Assembly (NCBI RefSeq): GCF_023017165.1
Contig: NZ_JALKBW010000001.1
Span: 2,914,001 to 2,978,000 of the forward strand
Source of the DNA: Gordonia alkaliphila
GTDB taxonomy: Bacteria; Actinomycetota; Actinomycetes; Mycobacteriales; Mycobacteriaceae
DNA: 64,000 nt
Reading direction: 5' to 3'
In this document: positions 46,101-55,165 of the stretch, piece after piece
How the letters are laid out: each line of letters begins with the position of its first letter
How positions within the stretch are numbered: position 1 is the stretch's first letter
The notes under the pieces: model-generated
The model's input: only the letters and a program-made list of their open reading frames with translations
The model's database searches: none
Told to the model about the DNA's origin: nothing
Program-made: the position numbers and the translations under genes

Positions 46101-46634
46101 TCAGAGGATGACGAGCATGCGGGTGTTGCCCAGCGTATTGGGCTTCACGAAGCTCAGGTCCAGGAACTCGGCCACACCGGTGTCGTACGAGCGGCACATC
46201 TCCTCGTACACCTCATGGGTCACCGGAGTGCCCTCGATCTCGGTGAAACCGTGACGCCCGAAGAACTCGGTTTCGAAGGTCAGCACGAAGACCCGAGCCA
46301 GCTCCAGTTCCCGCGCCACCTCGAGCAGGCGGGCGACGAGGTGGTGGCCGACCCCGCGACCGGCGGCGGCCGGATCCACGGCGACCGTGCGGACCTCGCC
46401 GAGGTCGTCCCACATCACATGGAGGGCGCCGCAGCCGACCACGACGCCGTCGATCTCGGCGACCCAGAACTCCTGCACCGACTCGTACAGGGTCACCAGA
46501 TTCTTGCCGAGCAGGATCCGTCCGGCGTAGATGTCGATGAGTTCCTTGATGCGCACCACGTCCGACGTCCGGGCTCGGCGCACCAGCGGTCCGCTCGTCT
46601 CGGCGGCGTGCGGAAGGGCGTGCGGAATCGACAT
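46101..46634 (-). CDS. argA: Amino-acid N-acetyltransferase (ArgA-like, GNAT)
   Basis: This 177-aa GNAT protein is the counterpart of M. tuberculosis Rv2747, a stand-alone glutamate/glutamine N-acetyltransferase for the first step of arginine synthesis. The acetyl-CoA motif A is VRTVAVDPAAAGRGVGHHLV (near 82, with the Q/RxxGxG/A loop RGVGHHL), and the ILLGKNLVTLYESVQEFWVAE and ETEFFGRHGFTEIEGTPV blocks follow ArgA-type GNATs. ATG 46634 was chosen because the upstream frame is non-conserved. It is divergent from pgsA. Confidence 0.82.
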   Translation of the reverse strand: MSIPHALPHAAETSGPLVRRARTSDVVRIKELIDIYAGRILLGKNLVTLYESVQEFWVAEIDGVVVGCGALHVMWDDLGEVRTVAVDPAAAGRGVGHHLVARLLEVARELELARVFVLTFETEFFGRHGFTEIEGTPVTHEVYEEMCRSYDTGVAEFLDLSFVKPNTLGNTRMLVIL

Positions 46635-46693
46635 GGAACAACACAATAGTCGCGTCCGGGCATCCCCCGGCGCGCGGCACGAACGCGGGCCGA

Positions 46694-46699
46694 TAGGCT
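46694..46699 (+). promoter_or_regulatory. -10 hexamer of pgsA (leaderless type)
   Basis: TAGGCT ends 6 nt before GTG 46706. Confidence 0.45.
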
Positions 46700-46705
46700 G
46701 GCGTG

Positions 46706-47305
46706 GTGACCGACCCTCATCCGCAGGCGCAGACACCGCTGCCCACGGTTCCCGTGCTCAACGTGGCCAACGGGTTGACGGTCTTCCGCATCGTGCTGGT
46801 GCCGGTCTTTCTCGTGGTGCTCTTCGTGGCCGACGGCACCGAGACCGCCTGGCGCATCGCGGCCTTCGTGATCTTCGCCGTCGCCGCGATCACCGATCAG
46901 ATCGACGGTAGGATCGCCCGGTCCTGGGGACTGGTCACCGATTTCGGCAAACTGGCCGATCCGATCGCCGACAAAGCCCTGATCGGTGCGGCCCTGCTCG
47001 GGCTGTCGATCCTGGGTGTGGTGCCGTGGTGGGTCACCGCGGTGATCCTGGTCCGCGAGGTGGGCGTGACCCTCCTGCGGTTCTGGGTGGTGCGGCACGG
47101 AGTGATCGCGGCCAGCCAGGGCGGCAAACTCAAGACCCTGCTGCAGTCGGTGGGCTGTGGTCTGCTGGTGCTGCCGCTGAGCGGGGTGGCCGCCGACATG
47201 GCGCTGTGGATCCTGTACGCCGCCGTGGCGGTCACCGTCGTGACCGGGCTCGACTACGTGTGGCGTGCGACGGTGCTGCGGCGCACGGCCTCGGTTTCGG
47301 AGTAG
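46706..47305 (+). CDS. pgsA: CDP-diacylglycerol-glycerol-3-phosphate 3-phosphatidyltransferase
   Basis: This enzyme makes phosphatidylglycerophosphate, the precursor of phosphatidylglycerol and cardiolipin, in the plasma membrane. The product is 199 aa with about five or six helices. The CDP-alcohol phosphotransferase signature DGx2ARx8Gx3Dx3D appears as DQIDGRIARSWGLVTDFG followed by KLADPIADK (near 68-90). It corresponds to Rv2746c (pgsA3). GTG 46706 fits the -10 spacing better than the GTG 3 nt earlier. clgR follows about 100 bp downstream. Confidence 0.93.
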   Translation: MTDPHPQAQTPLPTVPVLNVANGLTVFRIVLVPVFLVVLFVADGTETAWRIAAFVIFAVAAITDQIDGRIARSWGLVTDFGKLADPIADKALIGAALLGLSILGVVPWWVTAVILVREVGVTLLRFWVVRHGVIAASQGGKLKTLLQSVGCGLLVLPLSGVAADMALWILYAAVAVTVVTGLDYVWRATVLRRTASVSE

Positions 47306-47344
47306 GCGGCACGCGGCTTCTCCGGTGACGCGGGGCCGAAATTC

Positions 47345-47355
47345 CGCTAATGTCG
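47345..47355. promoter_or_regulatory. Possible ClgR-type half-palindrome upstream of clgR
   Basis: CGCTAATGTCG partly resembles the ClgR consensus core (CGCYNANRGCG), with one core mismatch. Autoregulation of clgR is known in related species, so it is recorded as a weak candidate. Confidence 0.25.
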
Positions 47356-47412
47356 ACTGCACATACGGCACGGCACACACGAAGACGAATGCACTGCGAG
47401 AAGGAGTGGTCG

Positions 47413-47706
47413 TTGGCTTTACTGCTGCGGGAGGCGCTCGGTGACGAATTGCGCCGGCTTCGGACCGATCAGGGTCGCACCCTGCGCGAGGTCTCGACCT
47501 CGGCGCGGGTGTCGCTCGGGTACCTGTCCGAGCTGGAACGCGGCCAGAAGGAAGCCTCCAGCGAGTTGCTCGCCGCGATCTGTGTGGCCCTCGAGGTCCC
47601 GGTCGGGGCAGTGCTGACCGAAGTCGGCCGCTCGATGACCCCGCCGGTCATCGAAGTGCTGCCGACCGACCAGGTCGCCGCAGGCACCGCCCTCGCCGCT
47701 GCCTGA
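47413..47706 (+). CDS. clgR: XRE-family transcriptional regulator ClgR
   Basis: ClgR activates Clp protease, envelope-stress (psp) and other proteostasis genes in actinobacteria. The product is 97 aa. Its HTH is [20 protein letters not shown] and [20 protein letters not shown] (residues 15-54). The TTG at 47413 is chosen because AAGGAG (47401-47406) lies 6 nt before it and because it gives the known start (M)[16 protein letters not shown]. The next gene is pspA, as in M. tuberculosis Rv2745c-Rv2744c. Confidence 0.9.
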   Translation: MALLLREALGDELRRLRTDQGRTLREVSTSARVSLGYLSELERGQKEASSELLAAICVALEVPVGAVLTEVGRSMTPPVIEVLPTDQVAAGTALAAA

Positions 47707-47784
47707 CCGTGGTGGTGCAGTATGGCCCAGAAACGATGAACACCCGACCGACAATCGCTTGACCAGCAAGGGGATCTGACGAAA

Positions 47785-48564
47785 ATGGCTAATCCGTTCG
47801 TGAAGCTGTGGCGCTACCTGACCGCCTGGGGCAATGACACGATCGATCAGCGCGCCGACCCGCGGATCCAGATCGAGCAGGCCATCGGCGACGCGCAGCG
47901 TCAGCACGAGGCGCTGTCCAAGCAAGCTGCCGCCGTCATCGGCAATCAGCGCCAGGTCGAGATGCGGCTCAACCGCCAGCTGGAGAAGATCGAGCAGCTG
48001 CAGGGCAACGTCCGTCAGGCGCTGACGCTCGCCGATCAGGCCGCCAGTGCCGGCGACGCGCGCAAGACCACCGAGTACACCAACGCCGCCGAGGCCTTCG
48101 CCGCACAGCTGGTGACCGCCGAGCAGAGCGTGGAAGACCTGAAGGTGCTGCACGACCAGTCGCTGAACGCGGCGGGTTCGGCCAAGCAGGCCGTCGAACG
48201 CAACGCGGTGATCCTCAAGGGCAAGCTCGACGAGCGCACCAAGCTGCTCGGCCAGCTGGAGCAGGCCAAGATGCAGGAGCAGGTCAGTGCCTCGCTGAAC
48301 CAGATGAGCGAGCTGACCGCGCCGGGCAACACCCCGAGCCTGGATCAGGTGCGCGAGAAGATCGAGCGTCGCTACGCCAACGCCCTCGGTTCGGCCGAGC
48401 TCGCCCAGGATTCGGTGAGCGGCCGGATGATCGAGGTGGAGCAGGCCAGCGTGCAGATGGCCGGTCACGCCCGCCTGGAGCAGATCCGCGCGAGCATGGG
48501 CCTGCCCGCCGGACACTCGCAGCCGCAGGCCGATCCCGAGCAGCAGGGTCAGGCCGGCAACTGA
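47785..48564 (+). CDS. pspA: PspA/IM30 family envelope-stress protein
   Basis: PspA coats and stabilises damaged membranes. The product is 259 aa, almost entirely alpha-helical coiled coil after a short amphipathic N-terminal region ([18 protein letters not shown]). Coiled-coil landmarks include [20 protein letters not shown] and [18 protein letters not shown], and a Gln-rich tail follows. It is the counterpart of the M. tuberculosis 35-kDa antigen Rv2744c, which is under ClgR control. The pspM and pspN genes that follow it there are absent here. Confidence 0.93.
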   Translation: MANPFVKLWRYLTAWGNDTIDQRADPRIQIEQAIGDAQRQHEALSKQAAAVIGNQRQVEMRLNRQLEKIEQLQGNVRQALTLADQAASAGDARKTTEYTNAAEAFAAQLVTAEQSVEDLKVLHDQSLNAAGSAKQAVERNAVILKGKLDERTKLLGQLEQAKMQEQVSASLNQMSELTAPGNTPSLDQVREKIERRYANALGSAELAQDSVSGRMIEVEQASVQMAGHARLEQIRASMGLPAGHSQPQADPEQQGQAGN

Positions 48565-48578
48565 GTCGTATCGCCTTC

Positions 48579-49769
48579 GTGGCCGGCTCGGACGCCGGCC
48601 ACGCACTGGCGAGCCTCGGACTGGCCGCCGACTTCGCCGCGGCCGGTCACGAGTGCATCGTCTATACCGGCTTGCGCTGGGAGACCGCGGCTGCGCGCCG
48701 CGGTCTTCTCGTGCGCGACCTGCCGGGGCTGGCCGCCCGGCCGGACGAGGACGACTCCGACGCCGGCGCCAAACTCAGCGTCCGCGCCGCACGGATGGCA
48801 CTCGAGCTCGCGCCGCTCCTCGCGCTCGAGCGCATCGACCTGGTGGTGAGCGACTCGATCACGCTGGCCGGTGGCTGGGCCGCGGAGCTGACGGGCCTGC
48901 CGTGGATCGAGTTGTCCTCGCATGTGCTGTACGACCAATCCCGCGGGCTGCCGCCGATCGGCGCCGGCATGGCCGTGGGCGTCGGGTGGCGCGGCCGACT
49001 GCGCGACGGTGTGCTGCGCGCCCTGGGTGCCCGCTCGCACGCGCGGGGTCGTGCGCAACGCGCACAGGCCCGTCGCGGCATCGGGCTGCCGCCGGTACCG
49101 GCACCCGCCGCCCGCTTCGTCGCGACGCTCCCCGGACTGGAAGAGCCGCGCCCGGACTGGCCCGAGCGCACGCATCTGATCGGGCCGATGTTCTTCGAGC
49201 CCACCGACGACGAGTTCACCGTGCCGCCCGGGCCGGGACCGTTGGTGGTGGTCTGCCCGTCGACCGCGGAGTCCGGTTCGGACGAGCTGACCTCGGTCGC
49301 CTTCGCGGCCCTCGCCGACCTGCAGAAGACCGGCGTCGCCGAGCGCGGTGCGCCGCGCGTGATCTTCTCGGGTCTGGAGCCGCCCGCCGACGTCGATGAG
49401 ACGCCCGACGGCCTGGTGGCCGGGCTCGGACGGCAGGACCTGCTGCTGGCGCGCGCCGACCTGGTGATCTGCGGCGGCGGCCACGGCCTGCTGGCCAAAA
49501 CGCTCTCCGCCGGTGTGCCGACGGTGGTGGTGCCCGGCGGGGGCGACCAGTGGGAGCTCGCGAACCGTGTCGATCGCGCCGGCGCCGGGGTGCTGGTGCG
49601 CCCGGTGACCCGCGCGGCGATGCGCGCGGCCATCGCCGACGTGCTCGGTGACCCGTCGTACGCGGCCGCGGCCGCCGGGTTGGCCGCCACCGCCCGGCAG
49701 ATCACCGATCCGGTGGCGCAGGCCGAGCAGATCCTGAACGCACGGGGACGGGGGAGCGCATGCGACTGA
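48579..49769 (+). CDS. MGT-type glycosyltransferase-like protein (Rv2739c-like)
   Basis: This 396-aa protein resembles the GT-B macrolide/flavonoid glycosyltransferases. The N-terminal Rossmann half reads GHALASLGLAADFAAAGHEC, and the C-terminal nucleotide-sugar half contains LLARADLVICGGGHGLLAKT (near 289) and GVPTVVVPGGGDQWELANRV (near 311), the donor-binding signature. The residues just before GTG 48579 (RIAFV) are the expected first beta-strand, so the true start may be a CTG at 48561 overlapping the pspA stop. The glycosyl donor and acceptor are unknown. Confidence 0.8.
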   Translation: MAGSDAGHALASLGLAADFAAAGHECIVYTGLRWETAAARRGLLVRDLPGLAARPDEDDSDAGAKLSVRAARMALELAPLLALERIDLVVSDSITLAGGWAAELTGLPWIELSSHVLYDQSRGLPPIGAGMAVGVGWRGRLRDGVLRALGARSHARGRAQRAQARRGIGLPPVPAPAARFVATLPGLEEPRPDWPERTHLIGPMFFEPTDDEFTVPPGPGPLVVVCPSTAESGSDELTSVAFAALADLQKTGVAERGAPRVIFSGLEPPADVDETPDGLVAGLGRQDLLLARADLVICGGGHGLLAKTLSAGVPTVVVPGGGDQWELANRVDRAGAGVLVRPVTRAAMRAAIADVLGDPSYAAAAAGLAATARQITDPVAQAEQILNARGRGSACD

Positions 49770-49954
49770 CCGAGTTCACCGAGTTCATGTACACCGAGTT
49801 CGGCCAGCGGGCCGCCGACGCGATGCTGGTGGACCACGGCATCCTGGAATTGGGAGGCCGCACCGGGGCGGTGGCCATCGACGAGGGCGTCGACCCGCGC
49901 ATCGTGTGGCGCGCGCTCTGCCGCGATTTCGATGTGCCGCCCGACCGCTGGTAA
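49760..49954 (+). CDS. DUF3046 family protein
   Basis: This 64-aa protein is the conserved actinobacterial DUF3046 family, always beside recA (Rv2738c in M. tuberculosis). It starts MRLTEFTEFMYTEFGQRAAD and ends VWRALCRDFDVPPDRW. No metal or catalytic motif is evident and the function is unknown. It overlaps the upstream gene by 10 nt. Its position at the recA promoter region suggests a link to DNA repair, but this is only association. Confidence 0.88.
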   Translation: MRLTEFTEFMYTEFGQRAADAMLVDHGILELGGRTGAVAIDEGVDPRIVWRALCRDFDVPPDRW

Positions 49955-49972
49955 CGGCGTGTCGACTTGCGC

Positions 49973-49988
49973 TCGAACATCTGTTCGT
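49973..49988. promoter_or_regulatory. LexA (SOS) box of recA
   Basis: TCGAACATCTGTTCGT matches the mycobacterial SOS consensus TCGAAC-N4-GTTCGA at all but the last base. It lies 104 bp before the first candidate recA start. Confidence 0.8.
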
Positions 49989-50061
49989 TCACCCTTGAGG
50001 GGAACCGAACGGCGCTTGCGAGCGTCTAACAACTACTAGGGCAGGGTCGCGTCGGACGAAA

Positions 50062-50084
50062 TTGTCCGAGGGCCGACCTACTGT
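50062..50084 (+). promoter_or_regulatory. PafBC-type (RecA-NDp) promoter of recA
   Basis: TTGTCCGAG (50062-50070), then 8 nt, then TACTGT (50079-50084) matches the RecA-NDp pattern of LexA-independent DNA-damage promoters. The hexamer ends 7 nt before ATG 50092. Confidence 0.65.
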
Positions 50085-50124
50085 GTGGGACATGACCGGC
50101 AAGCAGAAGAATCGAGACAAGACC

Positions 50125-51168
50125 ATGGCAGTTTCGGCGGATCGCCAGAAAGCACTTGACCTGGCTCTCGCACAGATCGAGAAGAACTACGGCAAGGGCT
50201 CGGTCATGCGACTGGGCGAGGACAATCGTCCCCCGATGGAAGTGATTCCGACCGGTTCGGTGGCCTTGGACATCGCGCTCGGCGTGGGCGGTCTGCCCCG
50301 CGGCCGCGTGGTGGAGGTCTACGGTCCGGAGTCCTCGGGTAAGACCACCGTGGCCCTGCACGCGGTCGCCAATGCGCAGGCCGCCGGCGGTCTGGCGGCG
50401 TTCATCGACGCCGAGCACGCCCTCGACCCGGAGTACGCCGCGAAGCTGGGCGTGGACGTCGACGCGTTGCTGGTCTCGCAGCCGGACACCGGTGAGCAGG
50501 CGCTGGAGATCGCCGACATGCTGATCCGCTCCGGCGCCCTGGACATCCTGGTGATCGACTCGGTGGCCGCCCTGGTCCCCAAGGCCGAAATCGAAGGCGA
50601 GATGGGCGACAGCCACGTCGGCCTGCAGGCCCGCCTCATGAGCCAGGCGCTGCGCAAGATGACGTCGGGTCTGAACAACTCGAACACCACCGCGATCTTC
50701 ATCAACCAGCTGCGCGAGAAGATCGGCGTGATGTTCGGTTCGCCGGAGACCACGACGGGCGGTAAGGCCCTCAAGTTCTACGCGTCGGTCCGCCTGGACG
50801 TGCGCCGTATCGAGACGCTCAAGGACGGCACCGACGCGGTCGGCAACCGCACCCGCGTCAAGGTGGTCAAGAACAAGGTCGCGCCGCCGTTCAAGCAGGC
50901 CGAGTTCGACATCCTCTACGGCCACGGCATCAGCCGCGAAGGTTCGCTGATCGACCTCGGCGTGGCCGAGGGCTTCATCCGCAAGTCGGGTTCGTGGTTC
51001 ACCTACGAGGGCGACCAGCTGGGCCAGGGCAAGGAGAACGCGCGCAAGTTCCTGCTCGAGAACCCGGACATCGCCGCCGAGATCGAGCTGAAGATCAAGA
51101 GCAAGCTGGGCATCGGACCGAACCTTGCCGACCTGGACGAGCCGGTGCCGGCGCCGGTCGACTTCTAG
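50125..51168 (+). CDS. recA: Recombinase RecA
   Basis: RecA catalyses strand exchange and activates LexA self-cleavage. The product is 347 aa. Walker A is [12 protein letters not shown] (near 67), Walker [13 protein letters not shown] (near 141), loop L1 [10 protein letters not shown] (near 155), loop L2 following [20 protein letters not shown] (near 195). It has no intein, unlike M. tuberculosis. ATG 50125 gives the canonical [20 protein letters not shown]. An in-frame ATG at 50092 would add 11 residues ([11 protein letters not shown]) and fits a leaderless transcript. recX follows 4 nt after the stop. Confidence 0.97.
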   Translation: MAVSADRQKALDLALAQIEKNYGKGSVMRLGEDNRPPMEVIPTGSVALDIALGVGGLPRGRVVEVYGPESSGKTTVALHAVANAQAAGGLAAFIDAEHALDPEYAAKLGVDVDALLVSQPDTGEQALEIADMLIRSGALDILVIDSVAALVPKAEIEGEMGDSHVGLQARLMSQALRKMTSGLNNSNTTAIFINQLREKIGVMFGSPETTTGGKALKFYASVRLDVRRIETLKDGTDAVGNRTRVKVVKNKVAPPFKQAEFDILYGHGISREGSLIDLGVAEGFIRKSGSWFTYEGDQLGQGKENARKFLLENPDIAAEIELKIKSKLGIGPNLADLDEPVPAPVDF

Positions 51169-51172
51169 CCTC

Positions 51173-51670
51173 GTGCCGGAGACCACGGGCCCGTCCGCCT
51201 GGGACGTCGCACTGCGACTCCTCGGTGTGCGGGCCCGCAGTCGTGCCGAGATCGCCGAGCGGCTGGCCCGCCGCGAGTTCGAGCCCGACGTCATCGCCGA
51301 GGTCCTGGACCGACTGAGCGAGTCCGGTCTGATCGACGACGACGACTTCGCCCAGGAATGGGTGACCTCGCGCCACAAGTACTCCGGACGGGGACGGGTG
51401 GCGCTGCGCCGGGAACTGCGCACCAAGGGCGTCGCCGAGGAGACGATCGAGACCGCGCTGGCGGAGATCGATCCGGACGACGAACGCGCGCAGGCGACGG
51501 CGCTGGCGCAGAAGAAGCTCGCGTCGTCGTCGCTGGATCTGTCCGACCGGAACGACCGGGCCAAGGCCTACCGCCGTCTGGCCGGGCTACTCGGGCGCCG
51601 CGGCTACCCGCCGGAGATGGTCTCGTCGGTGGTCGCCGAGACTCTCCGGGCGGGCGCTGCGGACTCGTGA
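51173..51670 (+). CDS. recX: Regulatory protein RecX
   Basis: RecX binds RecA filaments and limits recombinase and ATPase activity. The product is 165 aa, made of three tandem three-helix repeats: ALRLLGVRARSRAEIAERLA, RLSESGLIDDDDFAQEWV and KGVAEETIETALAEID. GTG 51173 starts 4 nt after the recA stop, in the usual recA-recX operon, and is probably translated by coupling. The stop faces the convergent gluD gene 22 bp away. Confidence 0.94.
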   Translation: MPETTGPSAWDVALRLLGVRARSRAEIAERLARREFEPDVIAEVLDRLSESGLIDDDDFAQEWVTSRHKYSGRGRVALRRELRTKGVAEETIETALAEIDPDDERAQATALAQKKLASSSLDLSDRNDRAKAYRRLAGLLGRRGYPPEMVSSVVAETLRAGAADS

Positions 51671-51692
51671 GCAGTTCAGACGCCTGAGCCGG

Positions 51693-52625
51693 CTAGAACC
51701 TCCGGTCGGGGTGATCCACCCGCGCGGCATGGCCGGTCCCGCTGTAGCCGGGCACGTTCTCCATCGCCCGGAGATCGGCGACGTCCGGGTCCGGCGCGTC
51801 GGTCTGCCGTCGGCCGCTGCGGAGTCGCTTCTCCAGCAGATTGGCCAGGCCGGTGAGGCAGAAGTTGATGATGATCATCACCGCGGCCACCACCAGCAAC
51901 GACGGCAGGTAGTTGCCGAAGTACGAACCGGCCTTCATGCCCGACCGGACCACTTCGATGTAGCCGATCGCATAGCCCAGCGCGCTGTCCTTCAGTGCGA
52001 TGACCATCTGGGCCACCAGGGCCGGCAGCATGGCGGTGACCGCCTGCGGCAGCAGGATCAGCCACATCGTCTGCGCCTTCCGCAGACCGATCGACTTGGC
52101 CGCCTCGGTCTGTCCGTTGGGCAGCGACTGGATGCCGGCGCGTAGGATCTCGGCGATGACCGATCCGTTGTAGATGGTCAGGCTGATCACGACGGCCGCG
52201 AAGGCCAGCTGCGACGACGGGAACAAGGCGTAGGCGGCGAACATGAAGTACAGGAAGTAGATCAGGATCAGCACCGGGATGGCACGGAAACCCTCCACGA
52301 GCATCGCCGACGGAATCCGCACCCACCGGTGGTCGGAGAGTCGCCCGATACCGAGCAGCGTGCCGACGACGATGGCCAGCACGATGGACAGGGCGGCGGC
52401 CTTGATGGTGCCCCAGAGTCCGGGGAGCAGCCAGGTGGTCCAGGTGGAGCCTTGGACGAACGGCTTCCACTTCTCCGCCGTGAGCTGGCCGTTGTCCTGG
52501 AGCACCAGGACGATCCACGTCACCAGTGCGATCACGGCGATGCCGAAGATCGCCGCGATGATGCGGTTGCGGATCCGGGCCTTGGGGCCCGGAGCGTCGT
52601 ACAGGACCGTTGCATTCGCGCTCAT
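51693..52625 (-). CDS. gluD: Glutamate ABC transporter permease GluD
   Basis: This 310-aa HisM-type permease has five or six membrane helices and the EAA loop region [20 protein letters not shown] (near 176). The N-terminal cytoplasmic segment and first helix ([20 protein letters not shown]) precede a periplasmic stretch. It is the last gene of gluABCD, a glutamate (and possibly aspartate/glutamine) uptake system known from Corynebacterium glutamicum. The start ATG 52625 overlaps the gluC stop (ATGA). The last 40 residues are a polar cytoplasmic tail. Confidence 0.9.
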   Translation of the reverse strand: MSANATVLYDAPGPKARIRNRIIAAIFGIAVIALVTWIVLVLQDNGQLTAEKWKPFVQGSTWTTWLLPGLWGTIKAAALSIVLAIVVGTLLGIGRLSDHRWVRIPSAMLVEGFRAIPVLILIYFLYFMFAAYALFPSSQLAFAAVVISLTIYNGSVIAEILRAGIQSLPNGQTEAAKSIGLRKAQTMWLILLPQAVTAMLPALVAQMVIALKDSALGYAIGYIEVVRSGMKAGSYFGNYLPSLLVVAAVMIIINFCLTGLANLLEKRLRSGRRQTDAPDPDVADLRAMENVPGYSGTGHAARVDHPDRRF

Positions 52626-53305
52626 CGCTGCACCGCCCAACGCTTGGCCGCCCAGCCGAAGAGAGCGCCTTCGGCGAGCGTGATGATCATGAATCCGACC
52701 GCGAAGATCGCGAAGATGACGAGGATCTGGTCGGAGAAGTTCTCCAACTCCTCCTTCATCAGCAGCGCCGCTTCACCCACACCGATCATCGAGGCGATGG
52801 TGGTGTTCTTGGTGAGCGCGATCAGCACCGACCCCATCGGGGCGATCACCGCGCGCAAGGCCTGCGGCAGCACCACCATCGAGAAGGTCTGCGTGAAGTT
52901 GAGGCCGATGGAGCGTGCGGCCTCGGCCTGACCCAGCGGGACGGTGTTGAATCCGGCGCGCAGGGTCTCGGCGACGAATGTCGCGGTGTAGGCGATGAAG
53001 CCGAGCACAGCGAGCCGGAAGTTGTTGTTGGCGATGAAGTCGGCGTTGTCCTGCGCCAGCGTCAGCCCGAGATTCTGGTAGAGGCCCACCGAACACAGCA
53101 GGATGATCAGCGTCAGCGGCGTATTACGCACCACGTTCACGTAGGTGGTGGCGAACCACCGCATCACCGGAACGGGGGACACCTTCATGCCGGCCAGCAG
53201 GACGCCCCAGATGAGGGCGCCGATCGCCGACCAGAAGGTCAGTTGAATGGTGAGCCAGAAGGCGGGCCACAGCTGTGGCCCCATCTCCTGCCAGAGGTCA
53301 CTCAT
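52622..53305 (-). CDS. gluC: Glutamate ABC transporter permease GluC
   Basis: This 227-aa HisQ/HisM-type permease has about five membrane helices and the cytoplasmic EAA motif [20 protein letters not shown] (near 128), which contacts the ATPase. It pairs with GluD as the heterodimeric channel. It starts directly after the gluB stop and overlaps gluD by 4 nt, so expression is coupled. The family and operon position make the assignment safe; the precise amino-acid specificity is inferred. Confidence 0.92.
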   Translation of the reverse strand: MSDLWQEMGPQLWPAFWLTIQLTFWSAIGALIWGVLLAGMKVSPVPVMRWFATTYVNVVRNTPLTLIILLCSVGLYQNLGLTLAQDNADFIANNNFRLAVLGFIAYTATFVAETLRAGFNTVPLGQAEAARSIGLNFTQTFSMVVLPQALRAVIAPMGSVLIALTKNTTIASMIGVGEAALLMKEELENFSDQILVIFAIFAVGFMIITLAEGALFGWAAKRWAVQR

Positions 53306-54322
53306 CTACTCGGCTCCTTCCGGGCACGGCGTCTTCGGTGCATCGAGGAAGCTCAGGTCGCCGGGCTTCGGGGTGAACACGTATTTCGATCCGGGGGCGT
53401 CCGCGCGGGCGATCATGTCGTCGACCGTCTCGTCGCCGAGCTGGTCGCGCAGGCTCTGCTCCCAGGGGGAGTACCGCTGGCCGGCCGGAACCTGGAGCAT
53501 GGCGGTGAGCGCGTCGTTCACCTGCGCGACGGCGTTCGGGAACTCCTTGGCCATGCCGATGCCGTAGTACTCGGTGGAGAACGGGGTGCCTGCGGTCTTC
53601 CACGCGTCCTTGACGCAGACATCGCTCGGGTAGGTCATCGGCACGAGTCGGAACTCGCCGGGCCAGCGCTGGGCGTAGCCGGCCAGGATCACCTCGTCGG
53701 TGGTCATCGCATCCACCTTGTCGCGGCGCAGCGCCTCCACGCACGAGGAGTAGGAGTCGTACTCCTGCAACTGGACGTCGGGAAGCAGATTCTTCACGTT
53801 CTGGGCCGGGGTGGAACCGGCGACCGAGCAGAGTTTCTTGCCGTTCAGATCCGAGAGCGAGTTGATGTTCTTGGCATCGTCGCGCACCAACAGGCCCTGG
53901 TAGGTGACGAAGTAGGGACCGGCGAAGTCGACGTCCTTCATGCGGTTCGTGGTGATCGAGTACGTCGCGGCGATGGTGTCGACCTCACCGTTGCGGATGA
54001 AGGTCTCGCGCTGGGCCGACGGCGTCTCCTTCCACGTGATCGTCGGGTGCGGCACGCCCATCTCGTCGGCGAGCCGGTTGACGACGTACGTCGACACGGT
54101 GGCGTCGAATCCGGTGATGGCGCCACCCGGGTTCTGCAGGCCCAGCCCGGGTTGATCGAACTTGGTGCCCAGGACGACGCTGCCGGAACGGATGCTGTTG
54201 AGCAGGTCGCGCGGGCCCGAGTTGCCGCAGGCGGTGAGGACGGCGGCGACCACGGCGAGGACGACGGCGGCTGCGGCGAGCCGTCGCGGCCGGGCGACCG
54301 GTGCGGTGCGAGGTGTGCTCAT
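53306..54322 (-). CDS. gluB: Glutamate-binding lipoprotein GluB
   Basis: This 338-aa extracytoplasmic solute-binding protein of family 3 is the ligand receptor of the GluABCD transporter. A signal peptide (RRLAAAAVVLAVVAAV) ends at the lipobox LTAC near residue 32. Ligand-binding lobes include GFDATVSTYVVNRLADEMG, RETFIRNGEVDTIAATYSI and CSVAGSTPAQNV. EALRRDKVDAMTTDEVILAG marks the second lobe. A 1-bp gap separates the gene from gluA upstream. Confidence 0.93.
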   Translation of the reverse strand: MSTPRTAPVARPRRLAAAAVVLAVVAAVLTACGNSGPRDLLNSIRSGSVVLGTKFDQPGLGLQNPGGAITGFDATVSTYVVNRLADEMGVPHPTITWKETPSAQRETFIRNGEVDTIAATYSITTNRMKDVDFAGPYFVTYQGLLVRDDAKNINSLSDLNGKKLCSVAGSTPAQNVKNLLPDVQLQEYDSYSSCVEALRRDKVDAMTTDEVILAGYAQRWPGEFRLVPMTYPSDVCVKDAWKTAGTPFSTEYYGIGMAKEFPNAVAQVNDALTAMLQVPAGQRYSPWEQSLRDQLGDETVDDMIARADAPGSKYVFTPKPGDLSFLDAPKTPCPEGAE

Positions 54323-54323
54323 G

Positions 54324-55052
<729 letters not shown>

Positions 55053-55153
55053 GGGGGTCTCCCGTGACGTTGTCATAAGGAAAACCTAAGTGGCGGATGG
55101 CACTTTCGTTGGCATTTGCCTCACGGTGCGGGTCGCTGATTTGCCTCGGCCCG

Positions 55154-55159
55154 TACTCT
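55154..55159 (+). promoter_or_regulatory. -10 hexamer of miaB (leaderless type)
   Basis: TACTCT ends 6 nt before GTG 55166. Confidence 0.45.
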
Positions 55160-55165
55160 GGAAGG

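Noticed and set aside
50125..51168. Intein in RecA
   Set aside because: The protein has continuous RecA motifs and normal length; no insertion is present.
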